A stretch of DNA of 64,000 bases from Sinorhizobium fredii NGR234. GTDB lineage: Bacteria > Pseudomonadota > Alphaproteobacteria > Rhizobiales > Rhizobiaceae. This document shows, in pieces, positions 8,398 through 17,954 of the stretch. The notes beneath the pieces are model-generated. The model was given only the letters and a program-made list of their open reading frames with translations, was not told where the DNA came from and did no database searches. The DNA is taken from assembly GCF_000018545.1 (NCBI RefSeq), contig NC_012586.1:1240001-1304000 (forward strand), given 5' to 3'. Numbering within the stretch: position 1 is the stretch's first letter; the number at the start of each line of letters is the position of its first letter. Made by a program: the position numbers and the translations under genes.

Positions 8398-8477
8398 CGA
8401 AGCCCGGGCCCGCTACCCAAACGCGCTGCCGCTTCGGATACTTCATGCGTCGAAAGTGAGCTGGAGGAGCGACACGC

Positions 8478-8840
8478 ATGCAGATTGATGGCGGAAACGC
8501 CGGTCGCCTGACGACCCATGTGCTGGATACGGCGAGCGGCAAGCCTGCGGCGAAGCTGCGCATCGAGCTTTACCGCCTCGATGGCGAGTGGAAAGAGCGC
8601 CTCGCTTCTGCCCGGACCAACGACGACGGCCGTTGCGATGAGCCGCTGCTTAGCGGGGCATCGATGCAGAGCGGCGTTTACGAACTGCGCTTCCACGCCG
8701 GCGAGTATCTGGGCGCCGATCGCACCAATCCGTTCCTGGATGTCATCCCGATCCGCTTCGGGATCGCCGATCATGACGCGCATTACCACGTGCCGCTTTT
8801 GCTTTCGCCCTACGGCTATTCCACCTATCGCGGGAGCTGA
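8478..8840 (+). CDS. uraH: 5-hydroxyisourate hydrolase (transthyretin-like)
   Basis: This 120-residue protein has the HIU hydrolase hallmarks: N-terminal [14 protein letters not shown] (catalytic His), internal [18 protein letters not shown], and the family-defining C-terminal YRGS tetrapeptide. It converts 5-hydroxyisourate, the PuuD product, to OHCU. Length is standard. The ribosome site GGAGGAG lies just upstream. It starts a four-gene run with xdhA six bases later. Confidence 0.93.
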   Translation: MQIDGGNAGRLTTHVLDTASGKPAAKLRIELYRLDGEWKERLASARTNDDGRCDEPLLSGASMQSGVYELRFHAGEYLGADRTNPFLDVIPIRFGIADHDAHYHVPLLLSPYGYSTYRGS

Positions 8841-8846
8841 GCGGCC

Positions 8847-10328
8847 ATGACGATCGAAATCCGCAATACGATCCGTTTCCGCCTGAATGACCGCGAGGTC
8901 GAGCTTGCAGATGTCTCGCCGGTCCAGACCCTGCTCGATTTCCTGCGCATGGACCGCAACCTGCGCGGCACCAAGGAAGGTTGCGCCGAAGGCGACTGCG
9001 GCGCCTGCACGGTGCTCGTCGGCCGCCTCTATGACGGCAGGCTGAAATACGAATCGGTCAATGCCTGCATCCGTTTCGTCGCATCGCTCGACGGCTGTCA
9101 TGTCGTGACGGTGGAGGCGCTCGCCCAGCCGGATGGTCCGCTTCACCCGGTGCAGCAGGCCATGGTCGATACGCACGCCTCGCAATGCGGCTTCTGCACG
9201 CCCGGCTTCGTCATGTCGCTCTACGGCCTCTGGATGGAAAATCCCAAGCCAAGTGTTCAGGAAATCGAGAAGGCGCTGCAGGGCAATCTCTGTCGCTGCA
9301 CCGGCTACGCCGCCATCATCCGCGCGGCGCAAGCGATTTCGTCGATCGGAGAGCTCGGCAAGGACCCGCTGGTGGCCGAGCGCGAAAAAATCGCGCGCCG
9401 GCTTGCGGCCCTCAGGGACGGCCGCCGCGTCGAGCTCGGCAGTGAGGACGAACGTATCGTGCTGCCGGGTTCGCTGGACGACTTTGCTGCTGTCCTCGAA
9501 GCCAGTCCGAAGGCTACGATCGTTGCCGGGTCGACCGATGTCGGGCTGTGGGTGACGAAGTTCATGCGCGACATCGCGCCGGTCGTTCACCTTTCCCATC
9601 TTGAAGAACTGCGCCGGATTTCCGTCGACGCCGACGGGTTCACGCTGGCGGCCGGAGTGAGCTACACCGACGCCTATGCCGTGCTTGTCCGCCACTTCCC
9701 GCAACTACGCGAGCTTTGGGACCGGATCGGCGGCGAGCAGGTGCGCAACATGGGCACGGTTGGCGGCAATATCGCCAACGGCTCGCCGATCGGCGATACG
9801 CCGCCGGCGCTGATCGCGCTTGGTGCGTCGGTGACGTTGCGCAAGGGCGGCAAACGAAGGACGCTGCCGCTCGAATCCTTCTTTATCGACTATGGCAGGC
9901 AGGACCGCCAGCCCGGCGAGTTCGTCGAGTCCGTCCGGATTCCCTTCCTGGCCGAGGCCGATCGGTTCGCCGTCTACAAGGTTTCAAAGCGGCTCGACGA
10001 GGATATTTCCTCCGTCTGCGGCGCGTTCCGTGTAACGCTCGACGGCGAAGGAAGGGTTGCGGATGCGGCGCTCGCCTTCGGCGGCATGGCCGGCACGCCA
10101 AAGCGCGCGTCGACTGTCGAGGCGGCGCTCAAGGGTGCGGTCTGGAGCGAAACGGCGGTCAACACTGCCTTGGCTGGCTTCGAACAGGATTTCACGCCTC
10201 TGACCGATTGGCGCGCCTCGGCGGATTATCGCATGCTCGTCGCCAAGAACCTCCTGCGGCGCTTCTATCTGGAAACGCAGGAAACCCGGAACGTCCGTAT
10301 CGACCGCGCTGTCGCGGTGGCTGTCTAG
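8847..10328 (+). CDS. xdhA: Xanthine dehydrogenase small subunit (2Fe-2S/FAD)
   Basis: This 493-residue subunit carries two [2Fe-2S] domains and an FAD domain. Plant-type cluster ligands are C46, C51, C54 and C74 (CAEGDCGACTVL). The second cluster uses C114, C117, C149 and C151 (QCGFCTPGF, LCRCTGY). The FAD domain (about 190-380) shows IVAGSTDVGLWVTK and RNMGTVGGNIANGSPIGD. The C-terminal CODH-like FAD domain follows. It passes electrons from the molybdenum subunit to NAD+. The next gene starts 12 bp downstream. Confidence 0.94.
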   Translation: MTIEIRNTIRFRLNDREVELADVSPVQTLLDFLRMDRNLRGTKEGCAEGDCGACTVLVGRLYDGRLKYESVNACIRFVASLDGCHVVTVEALAQPDGPLHPVQQAMVDTHASQCGFCTPGFVMSLYGLWMENPKPSVQEIEKALQGNLCRCTGYAAIIRAAQAISSIGELGKDPLVAEREKIARRLAALRDGRRVELGSEDERIVLPGSLDDFAAVLEASPKATIVAGSTDVGLWVTKFMRDIAPVVHLSHLEELRRISVDADGFTLAAGVSYTDAYAVLVRHFPQLRELWDRIGGEQVRNMGTVGGNIANGSPIGDTPPALIALGASVTLRKGGKRRTLPLESFFIDYGRQDRQPGEFVESVRIPFLAEADRFAVYKVSKRLDEDISSVCGAFRVTLDGEGRVADAALAFGGMAGTPKRASTVEAALKGAVWSETAVNTALAGFEQDFTPLTDWRASADYRMLVAKNLLRRFYLETQETRNVRIDRAVAVAV

Positions 10329-10340
10329 GAGGGTGGACCG

Positions 10341-12686
10341 ATGAACGTGATGCAGCCCATCGACCGCATCCGCGGTGGCGTCCACGAAAAGGAACGCCAC
10401 GAATCCGGCCACAAGCATGTGTCGGGCACGGCCGAATATATCGACGACATTGCCGAGCCGGCCGGCACCTTGCACGGCTATCTGGGTCTGTCCCAGCGCG
10501 CCCACGCCGAAATCCTGTCGATCGATTTCGAGGCAGTGAAGAACAGCCCGAACGTCGTCGGCGTCCTGACGGCCGAGGACATTCCGGGCGAGAACGATAT
10601 CAGCCCGGCCCACAAGCACGATGATCCGGTGTTTGCGACTGGCAAGGTCGAGTTCCATGGCCAGCCGATCTTCGCGGTGATCGCCACCTCGCGCGACGCC
10701 GCCCGCCGCGCTTGCGCAAAGGTGAAGATCGAATATCGCGACCTGCCGCATGTGACCGACGTCGCCGAGGCCGCGGCCGCCAACTATCCGCTGGTGATCG
10801 ATCCGCTGAAGCTCGAGCGCGGCGATATCGATGCCGGCTTCGCCAAGGCCAAGAATGTCGTCGAGGGCGAGATGCGGATCGGTGGTCAGGATCACTTCTA
10901 TCTCGAAGGCCACATCTCCTTCGCGATCCCCGGCGAGGACGACGAGGTGACCGTCATTGCCTCGACCCAGCATCCGAGCGAGACGCAGCACATGGTCGCC
11001 CAGGTGCTCGGCCTGCCCTCGAACGCGATCACCGTAAACGTCCGCCGCATGGGCGGCGCCTTCGGCGGCAAGGAGACGCAGGCAAATCTCTTCGCGGCGG
11101 TCGCGGCCCTCGCCGCGAGGAAATACCGTCGTCCCGTCAAGGTTCGCCCGGACCGCGACGACGACATGACGGCGACCGGCAAGCGCCACGACTTCCATGT
11201 CGACTACAAGCTCGGCTTCGACGACGACGGCCGCATCGAGGCCGTGGACGCCGTCTTTGCGGCGCGCTGCGGCTTTTCGGCCGACCTTTCGGGGCCGGTG
11301 ACCGACCGCGCGCTCTTTCACGCCGACAATTGCTATTTCTACCCGAACGTCCGGCTGCGCTCGCATCCGCTCAAGACCAATACCGTATCGAACACCGCCT
11401 TCCGCGGCTTCGGCGGACCGCAGGGCATGGTCGGCGGCGAGCGGATGATCGAGGATATCGCCTACACGCTCGGCAAGGATCCGCTCGAAATCCGCAAGCT
11501 GAATTTCTACGGCGGCGAGGGGCGCAACCTGACGCCCTATCACCAGACGGTGGAAGACAACATCATCGGCCGGATCATCGAGGAACTCGAAACTTCGGCG
11601 GATTATGCCGCGCGACGCGAGGCGGTTCTCGCCTTCAATCGCGAGAACCATGTCATCAAGCGCGGCATCGCGCTGACGCCGGTAAAGTTCGGCATCTCAT
11701 TCACCAAGACCGAATATAACCAGGCCGGCGCTCTCGTCCATGTCTATACGGATGGCTCGATCCAGCTCAACCACGGCGGCACCGAGATGGGGCAGGGGCT
11801 CTACACCAAGGTTGCCCAGGTCGTGGCGGACGAGTTCCAGGTCGATCTCGACCGCATCAAGGTGACGGCCACCTCGACCGGCAAGGTGCCGAACACCTCG
11901 GCGACGGCCGCGTCCTCGGGGTCGGATCTGAACGGCATGGCAGCCACCAATGCCGCGCAGCAGATCAAGGCGCGGCTCATACGCTTCGCGGCCGAACGCT
12001 ACGGTGTCGACGGGGCCGATGTCGCCTTCGAGCCGAACACGGTGCGGATTGGCGGCGAGCGCATCGCCTTTGCCGATTTCATCAAGGCGGCCTATGCGGC
12101 CCGCATCCAGCTCTCGGCGGCCGGTTTCTACAAGACGCCGAAGATCCACTGGAACCGTTCTGAGGGGAGGGGACGTCCTTTCTACTACTACGCCTACGGC
12201 GCCTCCTGCTCGGAGGTCACCGTCGATACGTTGACCGGGGAATACCAGGTCGAGCGCACCGACATCCTCCATGACGTCGGCAAGTCGCTGAACCCGGCGC
12301 TCGACGTCGGCCAGGTGGAAGGTGCCTTCGTGCAGGGCATGGGCTGGCTGACGATGGAGGAACTGTGGTGGGACGCGAAAGGGCGGCTGCGCACCCATGC
12401 GCCCTCCACCTACAAGATCCCGCTCGCTTCCGATCGCCCGCGCGTTTTCAATGTGCGGCTGGCGGAGTGGTCGATCAATCGCGAGGAGACGATCCGCCGG
12501 TCGAAGGCGGTCGGGGAACCGCCCTTCATGCTGGGCATTTCCGTTCTCGAGGCGATATCCATGGCAGCGGCAAGCGTTGCGGAGTATCGTATTCCGCCGC
12601 GCATCGATGCGCCGGCAACACCGGAGCGCGTACTGATGGCGATCGAACGGCTGCGCGGCGAGCCGCGAAGAAGTGCCGCAAAGTGA
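10341..12686 (+). CDS. xdhB: Xanthine dehydrogenase molybdopterin-binding subunit
   Basis: This 781-residue large subunit oxidises hypoxanthine/xanthine to urate. Molybdenum-cofactor loops are visible: RMGGAFGGKE, FRGFGGPQGM, GGTEMGQGLYTKVAQV and, near the C-terminus, KAVGEPPFML containing the catalytic Glu. Length matches bacterial XdhB. It lies between xdhA and xdhC in the usual order. GGAGGG precedes the ATG. Confidence 0.94.
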   Translation: MNVMQPIDRIRGGVHEKERHESGHKHVSGTAEYIDDIAEPAGTLHGYLGLSQRAHAEILSIDFEAVKNSPNVVGVLTAEDIPGENDISPAHKHDDPVFATGKVEFHGQPIFAVIATSRDAARRACAKVKIEYRDLPHVTDVAEAAAANYPLVIDPLKLERGDIDAGFAKAKNVVEGEMRIGGQDHFYLEGHISFAIPGEDDEVTVIASTQHPSETQHMVAQVLGLPSNAITVNVRRMGGAFGGKETQANLFAAVAALAARKYRRPVKVRPDRDDDMTATGKRHDFHVDYKLGFDDDGRIEAVDAVFAARCGFSADLSGPVTDRALFHADNCYFYPNVRLRSHPLKTNTVSNTAFRGFGGPQGMVGGERMIEDIAYTLGKDPLEIRKLNFYGGEGRNLTPYHQTVEDNIIGRIIEELETSADYAARREAVLAFNRENHVIKRGIALTPVKFGISFTKTEYNQAGALVHVYTDGSIQLNHGGTEMGQGLYTKVAQVVADEFQVDLDRIKVTATSTGKVPNTSATAASSGSDLNGMAATNAAQQIKARLIRFAAERYGVDGADVAFEPNTVRIGGERIAFADFIKAAYAARIQLSAAGFYKTPKIHWNRSEGRGRPFYYYAYGASCSEVTVDTLTGEYQVERTDILHDVGKSLNPALDVGQVEGAFVQGMGWLTMEELWWDAKGRLRTHAPSTYKIPLASDRPRVFNVRLAEWSINREETIRRSKAVGEPPFMLGISVLEAISMAAASVAEYRIPPRIDAPATPERVLMAIERLRGEPRRSAAK

Positions 12687-12699
12687 ACGAGTGACAGGC

Positions 12700-13557
12700 A
12701 TGGCGAGCAGAGAGGACATCAGGCATTTCCTGAGCGGCAACGCGGCCTGCATTCTCGTCGAGGTGTCTGGAGCGGCCGGCTCGACGCCGCGCGATACCGA
12801 TGCCTGGATGCTAGTTGCGGTAGATCGCATTTTTGCCACGATCGGCGGCGGTCAACTGGAATATATGGCGATCGACCATGCCCGGCAGTTGCTCAAGGGC
12901 ACAGTCAGCGATAACCGGTTGGCGATTCCGCTCGGCCCGGAGATCGGCCAGTGCTGCGGCGGGCGGGTCGCGCTGGCGTTCAAGGCTGTCGATCCTGAAA
13001 CCCGAGCCGCACTGATCGAGCGCAGCGACACCGAAATCGCGCGCCGGCCGCATGTCTACATCTTCGGGGCCGGCCATGTCGGCGATGCGCTCGCCATGGC
13101 GCTGTCGCTGGTGCCAGTCAGGACGGTGCTTGTCGACACCCGCGAAGAGGAGCTTTCGGCCGTCGACGTGCCTGATATCGAGACCTGCCTGACGGCGATG
13201 CCCGAGGCCGTCGTCCGCGACGCCCCGCCCGGCAGCGCCTTCGTCATCCTCACTCACGACCATGCGCTGGACTTCCTGATTGCGGCGGAAGCACTGGCCC
13301 GCCAGGACGCCTGCTATGTCGGCATGATCGGTTCGAAGACGAAGCGCGCCACCTTCAGGAGCTGGCTGACGCGCGACATAGAACGCCCCGACCTCTTCGA
13401 CCGGCTCGTTTGCCCGATCGGCGGCACGGCGGTGAAAGACAAGCGGCCTGCTGTGATTGCGGCGCTCGCTGCGGCTGAAATCATGACGGCGGCGCTGAGC
13501 CGCGACCAGACCGATGGTAGGACGCCGCAAAAAATGCAGAAGCCAGTGAAGGCGTAA
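12700..13557 (+). CDS. xdhC: Xanthine dehydrogenase accessory protein XdhC
   Basis: This 285-residue protein binds and protects the molybdenum cofactor and mediates its sulfuration before insertion into XdhB. It has the N-terminal XdhC/CoxI domain with GQCCGGRV and a C-terminal Rossmann fold with FGAGHVGDALA. The ATG at 12700, 13 bp after xdhB, gives the family-typical N-terminus; a GTG at 12673 would overlap xdhB. It converges on the LysR gene with a 17-bp gap. Confidence 0.9.
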   Translation: MASREDIRHFLSGNAACILVEVSGAAGSTPRDTDAWMLVAVDRIFATIGGGQLEYMAIDHARQLLKGTVSDNRLAIPLGPEIGQCCGGRVALAFKAVDPETRAALIERSDTEIARRPHVYIFGAGHVGDALAMALSLVPVRTVLVDTREEELSAVDVPDIETCLTAMPEAVVRDAPPGSAFVILTHDHALDFLIAAEALARQDACYVGMIGSKTKRATFRSWLTRDIERPDLFDRLVCPIGGTAVKDKRPAVIAALAAAEIMTAALSRDQTDGRTPQKMQKPVKA

Positions 13558-13574
13558 CAGGCCTCCCCCACGCC

Positions 13575-14522
13575 TCACGCACTCGACCGTTCCCGCGTCG
13601 CTGCGGGCTCTGTAAGCATCCTGCCGATCAGCCGCTGGCAGCGCTCGGCCATGAAGTCGATGATCAGGCGCACCTTCGGATCCTGGAAACGCTTGTGCGG
13701 ATAGATCGCCGCAAGCTGCGCGCCGAGCGGCGGCGTTTCGCGAAGGATGGGCACAAGCGTGCCCTCGTCGATATATTGCTTCACCTCGAAGAGCGGCTTG
13801 TTGATGATGCCGCGGCCGTCAAGTGCCCATTGGGTCAGCACGTCGCCATCGTCTGAATCGTAAGGTCCGCCGACCTCGAACTTGCGCGCGCCCTCCGGCG
13901 TCTGCAGCGTCCAGTAATATTCCTTCGAGCCGGGATAGCGCAGCAGCAGGCAATCGTGGTGGTCGGTGATGAGCTCGTCCGGGGTTCCTGGAACGCCGCG
14001 CTTGTCGAAATAGGCTGGAGCGCCGCAGAGCACCCGGTCGCAGTTCATGATGCCGCGCATCCGCAGGTTCGAATCCTCGAGGATCCCGAGCCGGAAGGCG
14101 ACATCGATGCCTTCGCTCAGGATATCGACATTGCGGTCGGAAAGGCGCAGCCGCACCTCGATATCCGGATAGCGGTCATGGAATTCCGGTACGCCGGATG
14201 CGATCAATCTGCGACCTATGCCGAGCGGAGCGGTAATCCGCACAGCCCCTTTGGGGTTGCGCGACAGATCGGCGATGGCGCTTTCCGCCTCGTTGACCGC
14301 TTCGAGGATCTTGACGGCACCGTCGTAGAAGACGCGGCCATGTTCCGTCGGCGTCAATTTCCGGGTGGTGCGGTTGAACAGGCGCACGCCCATATGCCGC
14401 TCCAACTCCTTGATTCTATTGCTGGCGACGGCCGGGGTGACGCGCTGGTCGCGGCCAGCGGCCGATAGCGTTCCAAGTTCCACCACGCGCACGAAGACGC
14501 GCACATTATCGAGATAGGACAT
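13575..14522 (-). CDS. LysR-family transcriptional regulator
   Basis: This 315-residue regulator has an N-terminal winged helix (about 1-60, with TPAVASNRIKELERHMGVRLF) and a type 2 periplasmic-binding-like effector domain (about 90-295). Start 14522 (MSYLDNVRVF) is chosen over an upstream in-frame ATG because it gives the standard N-terminus. It lies between xdhC and the divergent puuD-guaD genes, so a role in purine degradation is likely. The effector (urate, allantoin or other) is unknown. Confidence 0.85.
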   Translation of the reverse strand: MSYLDNVRVFVRVVELGTLSAAGRDQRVTPAVASNRIKELERHMGVRLFNRTTRKLTPTEHGRVFYDGAVKILEAVNEAESAIADLSRNPKGAVRITAPLGIGRRLIASGVPEFHDRYPDIEVRLRLSDRNVDILSEGIDVAFRLGILEDSNLRMRGIMNCDRVLCGAPAYFDKRGVPGTPDELITDHHDCLLLRYPGSKEYYWTLQTPEGARKFEVGGPYDSDDGDVLTQWALDGRGIINKPLFEVKQYIDEGTLVPILRETPPLGAQLAAIYPHKRFQDPKVRLIIDFMAERCQRLIGRMLTEPAATRERSSA

Positions 14523-14587
14523 GCTCCCGCCTCCACTCCTCAAGGCCCAGATTACCGCGACGGCGGCTCGCCCATTTTATAGTTTTT

Positions 14588-14595
14588 TTTGAAAG
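14588..14595. promoter_or_regulatory. Half-site of the purine-locus operator
   Basis: TTTGAAAG at 14588-14595 matches the 3' half of the repeats at 4976-4983 and 8387-8394. It lies between lysR and puuD. An 8-bp match alone is weak; it is reported because of its position. Confidence 0.25.
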
Positions 14596-14714
14596 AGTTG
14601 CTGAACTCGCGGCATTTCTCACCCCCTCAAGCAATGACACATAATGCGGCCCAATGCATGTCTCCCGAAAGCGCGCAGCGGTGTTGGGACAACGGCATGC
14701 ATGAAGACAAAGAT

Positions 14715-14756
14715 CTAAAGCGCGTCACGTCGTTCGTTTGAACGCGACGCGTTTTA
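14715..14756. repeat. Palindromic element before puuD
   Basis: CTAAAGCGCGTCACGTCGTTC (left) and GAACGCGACGCGTTTTAG (right) form an imperfect inverted repeat. It ends about 20 bp before the puuD start and resembles palindromes common in rhizobial intergenic DNA. It could act as an operator or be a dispersed repeat. Confidence 0.5.
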
Positions 14757-14774
14757 GAGAAATGGGAGGCCTCT

Positions 14775-16013
14775 ATGTACGAATATGCCATTGCCTGGGA
14801 CTGGCTGACATTTGCGGTGCGGTGGCTGCATGTCATCACCGGCATCGCCTGGATCGGCTCATCCTTTTATTTCGTCGCGCTCGACCTGGGCTTGCGGCAG
14901 CGCTCCGGCATGCCGGTCGGGGCTTATGGCGAAGAGTGGCAGGTCCATGGCGGCGGTTTCTATCATATCCAGAAATATCTGGTCGCGCCGGAGAACATGC
15001 CGGAGCACCTGATCTGGTTCAAATGGGAGTCCTACGTCACCTGGCTCTCCGGCTTCGGCATGCTGGCGCTCGTCTATTATGCCGGCGCCGACCTCTATCT
15101 AATCGATCCGAGCGTGCTCGACGTCTCGAAGCCGACGGCCATCGCCATCTCGTTGGCATCGCTCGGCTTCGGCTGGCTTGCCTATGACACGATCTGTCGC
15201 TCGCCGCTCGGCAACGACAACACGCGGCTGATGGTGCTGCTCTACTTCATTCTGGTCGCCGTCGCTTGGGGCTATACCCAGCTCTTCACCGGCCGCGCCG
15301 CCTATCTGCATCTCGGCGCCTTCACGGCGACGATCATGTCGGCGAATGTGTTCTTCATCATCATCCCGAACCAGAAGAAGGTCGTCGCCGACCTGATCGC
15401 CGGTCGCACGCCGGATCCGGCGCTCGGCAAGCAGGCGAAGCAGCGCTCGACGCACAACAACTACCTGACGCTGCCCGTGCTGTTCCTGATGCTGTCCAAC
15501 CACTATCCGCTCGCCTTCGGCACGCAATACAACTGGATCATCGCTTCGCTGGTGTTCCTGATGGGCGTCACCATCCGCCACTGGTTCAACACGCAGCACG
15601 CCCGCAAGGGCGCGCCGACCTGGACCTGGCTGGTCACGGTGCTCCTCTTCATCGTCATCATGTGGCTTTCGACGGTGCCCAAGGTTCTTACCGAGGGCGG
15701 TGAGGCGAGGGCGGCCACTGCCGAGCAGGCCGTGGTCGCAGCGGCGGATTTCTCGAAGGTCCGCGATACGGTGCTCGGCCGCTGCTCCATGTGCCATGCG
15801 CGCGAGCCCGGCTGGGAGGGCATCGTCGTGCCGCCGAAGGGCGTCGTCCTCGAAAGCGACGGCGACATTGTCGAGCATGCCCGCGAAATCTATCTGCAGG
15901 CAGGGCGTTCGCACGCCATGCCGCCCGCCAATGTCACCGGCATCACCGAAGAGGAACGGCAGGTATTGGCCTCCTGGTACGAGACGGCCGTGAAGGAAGG
16001 AACGATTCAATGA
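14775..16013 (+). CDS. puuD: Membrane urate oxidase with C-terminal cytochrome c domain
   Basis: This 412-residue protein matches the PuuD family, which oxidises urate to 5-hydroxyisourate and passes electrons to its own cytochrome c rather than to O2 as uricase does. The N-terminal ~310 residues hold eight or so hydrophobic segments, beginning WLTFAVRWLHVITGIAWIGSSF. The C-terminal domain has the haem motif C337-S-M-C340-H341 and a distal Met region (SHAMPPANVTGI). No soluble uricase is present, so this fills that step. The stop overlaps the guaD start (ATGA). Confidence 0.92.
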   Translation: MYEYAIAWDWLTFAVRWLHVITGIAWIGSSFYFVALDLGLRQRSGMPVGAYGEEWQVHGGGFYHIQKYLVAPENMPEHLIWFKWESYVTWLSGFGMLALVYYAGADLYLIDPSVLDVSKPTAIAISLASLGFGWLAYDTICRSPLGNDNTRLMVLLYFILVAVAWGYTQLFTGRAAYLHLGAFTATIMSANVFFIIIPNQKKVVADLIAGRTPDPALGKQAKQRSTHNNYLTLPVLFLMLSNHYPLAFGTQYNWIIASLVFLMGVTIRHWFNTQHARKGAPTWTWLVTVLLFIVIMWLSTVPKVLTEGGEARAATAEQAVVAAADFSKVRDTVLGRCSMCHAREPGWEGIVVPPKGVVLESDGDIVEHAREIYLQAGRSHAMPPANVTGITEEERQVLASWYETAVKEGTIQ

Positions 16014-17356
16014 CTGATGTGCTGATCCGCGGCCGTGTACTGACCTTCGTCAGGGAGCCCGAGGGTATCGACGATACCCGCGCCTATCGATACTACGAGG
16101 ACGGCGCCGTTCTCGTCGCGAATGGCAAGGTTGCCGATGTCGGCTCCTACGCTGACGTGGCAAGGCAGGCCGGCAGCAGCGTCAGGATCGCCGATCATCG
16201 CCCCAACCTCGTCCTGCCGGGCCTCATCGATACGCACCTGCATTTCCCGCAGACCCAGGCGATCGCCTCCTATGGCGCGCAGCTGCTGGAGTGGCTGAAC
16301 ACCTACATCTTTGTCGAGGAGCAGAAGTTCAAGGAGCCGCAACACGCCGCTCTTATCGCCGGCCGGTTCATGGACGAGCTGCTCTCCAACGGCACGACGA
16401 CGGCCGTCGCCTATTGTTCGGTACATCCGGAAAGCGTCGACGCCTTCTTCACGGCGGCCGAAGAGCGCAACATGCTGATGATCGGCGGCAAGGTGATGAT
16501 GGATCGCAACGCCCCCGAGGCGCTGCGTGACACGCCCGGCCAAGGCTTTGACGAAACGAAGCACCTGATCGGCAAGTGGCACGGCCGTGGCCGGGCGCAT
16601 TATGCGATCAGCCCGCGCTTTGCCATCACTTCGACGCCCGAGCAGATGGAGATGAGCCGGGCGCTCGTCGCCGAACATCCGGACTGCTACGTGCAGACGC
16701 ATCTGTCCGAGAACAAGGACGAGATCGCCTTCGCCACGTCGCTCTACCCGGAAGCGAAGGACTATACCGACATCTACGCGCGCTACGGCCTTCTTGGCCG
16801 CAAGACGTTGCTCGGCCATTGCATCCATATGAGCGACCGGGAAATTTCGGTGCTCGCCGAAACGAGTGCTGTCGGTGTGTTCTGCCCGACCTCCAACCTG
16901 TTCCTCGGCAGTGGCCTCTTCGATCGTGACCGTTTCGACAAGCTCGGCGCCCGCCACGCGGTCGCGACCGATGTCGGCGCCGGAACGAGCTTCTCGATGC
17001 TCGAAACCATGGATGAGGCCTACAAGGTGCTGCACCTCCAGGGCCAGCGGCTCTCGCCATTCAATTCCTTCTACATGATGACGCTCGGCAATGCCCGCGC
17101 GCTGGACCTCGAGCACCGGATCGGTTCGCTGTATGCCGGCGCGGATGCCGACATCGCCATCCTCGACAGCCGCGCCAAGCCGGCGATGGAGCTCAGGATG
17201 CGCGTGGCATCGTCGCTTGCGGAAGAACTCTTCGTCCTGCAGACGATGGGCGACGACCGCTGCGTTGCCGAAGTCTATGTGGCGGGGCAGCCGATGAAGC
17301 AGCGGCGGGAGGGGCCAGCAAAGCACTTGGCCCCAAAGAACGCTGAACTGGCATAG
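16010..17356 (+). CDS. guaD: Guanine deaminase
   Basis: This 448-residue amidohydrolase deaminates guanine to xanthine. Metal ligands H76 and H78 sit in IDTHLHFPQTQ; H270 is in GHCIHMSD; the closing metal-site region reads ATDVGAGTSFSML. Start 16010 overlaps the puuD stop by four bases and gives the usual family length. It supplies xanthine to XdhABC. Confidence 0.93.
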   Translation: MTDVLIRGRVLTFVREPEGIDDTRAYRYYEDGAVLVANGKVADVGSYADVARQAGSSVRIADHRPNLVLPGLIDTHLHFPQTQAIASYGAQLLEWLNTYIFVEEQKFKEPQHAALIAGRFMDELLSNGTTTAVAYCSVHPESVDAFFTAAEERNMLMIGGKVMMDRNAPEALRDTPGQGFDETKHLIGKWHGRGRAHYAISPRFAITSTPEQMEMSRALVAEHPDCYVQTHLSENKDEIAFATSLYPEAKDYTDIYARYGLLGRKTLLGHCIHMSDREISVLAETSAVGVFCPTSNLFLGSGLFDRDRFDKLGARHAVATDVGAGTSFSMLETMDEAYKVLHLQGQRLSPFNSFYMMTLGNARALDLEHRIGSLYAGADADIAILDSRAKPAMELRMRVASSLAEELFVLQTMGDDRCVAEVYVAGQPMKQRREGPAKHLAPKNAELA

Positions 17357-17444
17357 ACCGGCAGTTCCGGTCTCCGTTTCGAAAGCGAGGAAACGGCGAT
17401 AGCCGTTTGAATTGGTGCCTATTGCCGATTCTGAATGACCGGAG

Positions 17445-17954
17445 CTACTGGCTGTTGATCGCGATGCGCTTCGCCCTGGTTTGGCCGTCTTCCGTCTTCG
17501 GAAGGGTTACGGTCAGCACGCCGTTGCGGAACGTCGCGTTCACCTTGCTTTCATCGATGTCATATCCAAGCGGAATGCGCCGCTCGAAGCGACCATAGAA
17601 GCGTTCCGAGAACTGGTTCTCCTGGTCTTCGCTCTCGGAGCGCTTTTCACCGCGGAGCGTCAGCACGCCATCGGAGATGAAAAGCTCGACGTCCTTTTCC
17701 TCAAGACCCGGCAGTTCCGCGGTCAGCTTGATTTCCTTCTCCCGATCGGAGACTTCGACGCTCGGCCAGCCGGCTCCGAACCCGGAATATCCAGAGGCCA
17801 TGGGCAGTCGGCTGTCGAATCCACGGAAGACATCATCGAAGAGGCGGTTCATCTCCCGATGAAGCGCGAGGAAGGGGTTGCGATCACCTTCACGATAGGT
17901 TGCCCGAAGTTGTTCCTGGCCGCGGCCCCAGGGAATGAGATCACGTACGTTCAT
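17445..17954 (-). CDS. Hsp20/alpha-crystallin small heat-shock protein
   Basis: This 169-residue sHSP has an alpha-crystallin domain at about 60-155 (VEVSDREKEIKLTAELPGLEEKDVE-type opening, strand FRNGVLTVTLPK near the end). An N-terminal arm (MNVRDLIPWGRG) is typical of class A rhizobial sHSPs. It binds unfolding proteins under heat stress. It follows the second hsp20 by 125 bp on the same strand. The ribosome site is GGAGC/AGGAAAGGAG. Confidence 0.92.
   Translation of the reverse strand: MNVRDLIPWGRGQEQLRATYREGDRNPFLALHREMNRLFDDVFRGFDSRLPMASGYSGFGAGWPSVEVSDREKEIKLTAELPGLEEKDVELFISDGVLTLRGEKRSESEDQENQFSERFYGRFERRIPLGYDIDESKVNATFRNGVLTVTLPKTEDGQTRAKRIAINSQ

Noticed and set aside
14715..14756. 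Rho-independent terminator before puuD
   Set aside because: The palindrome is imperfect, lacks a T-run in the needed place for either gene, and sits just upstream of the puuD ribosome site.
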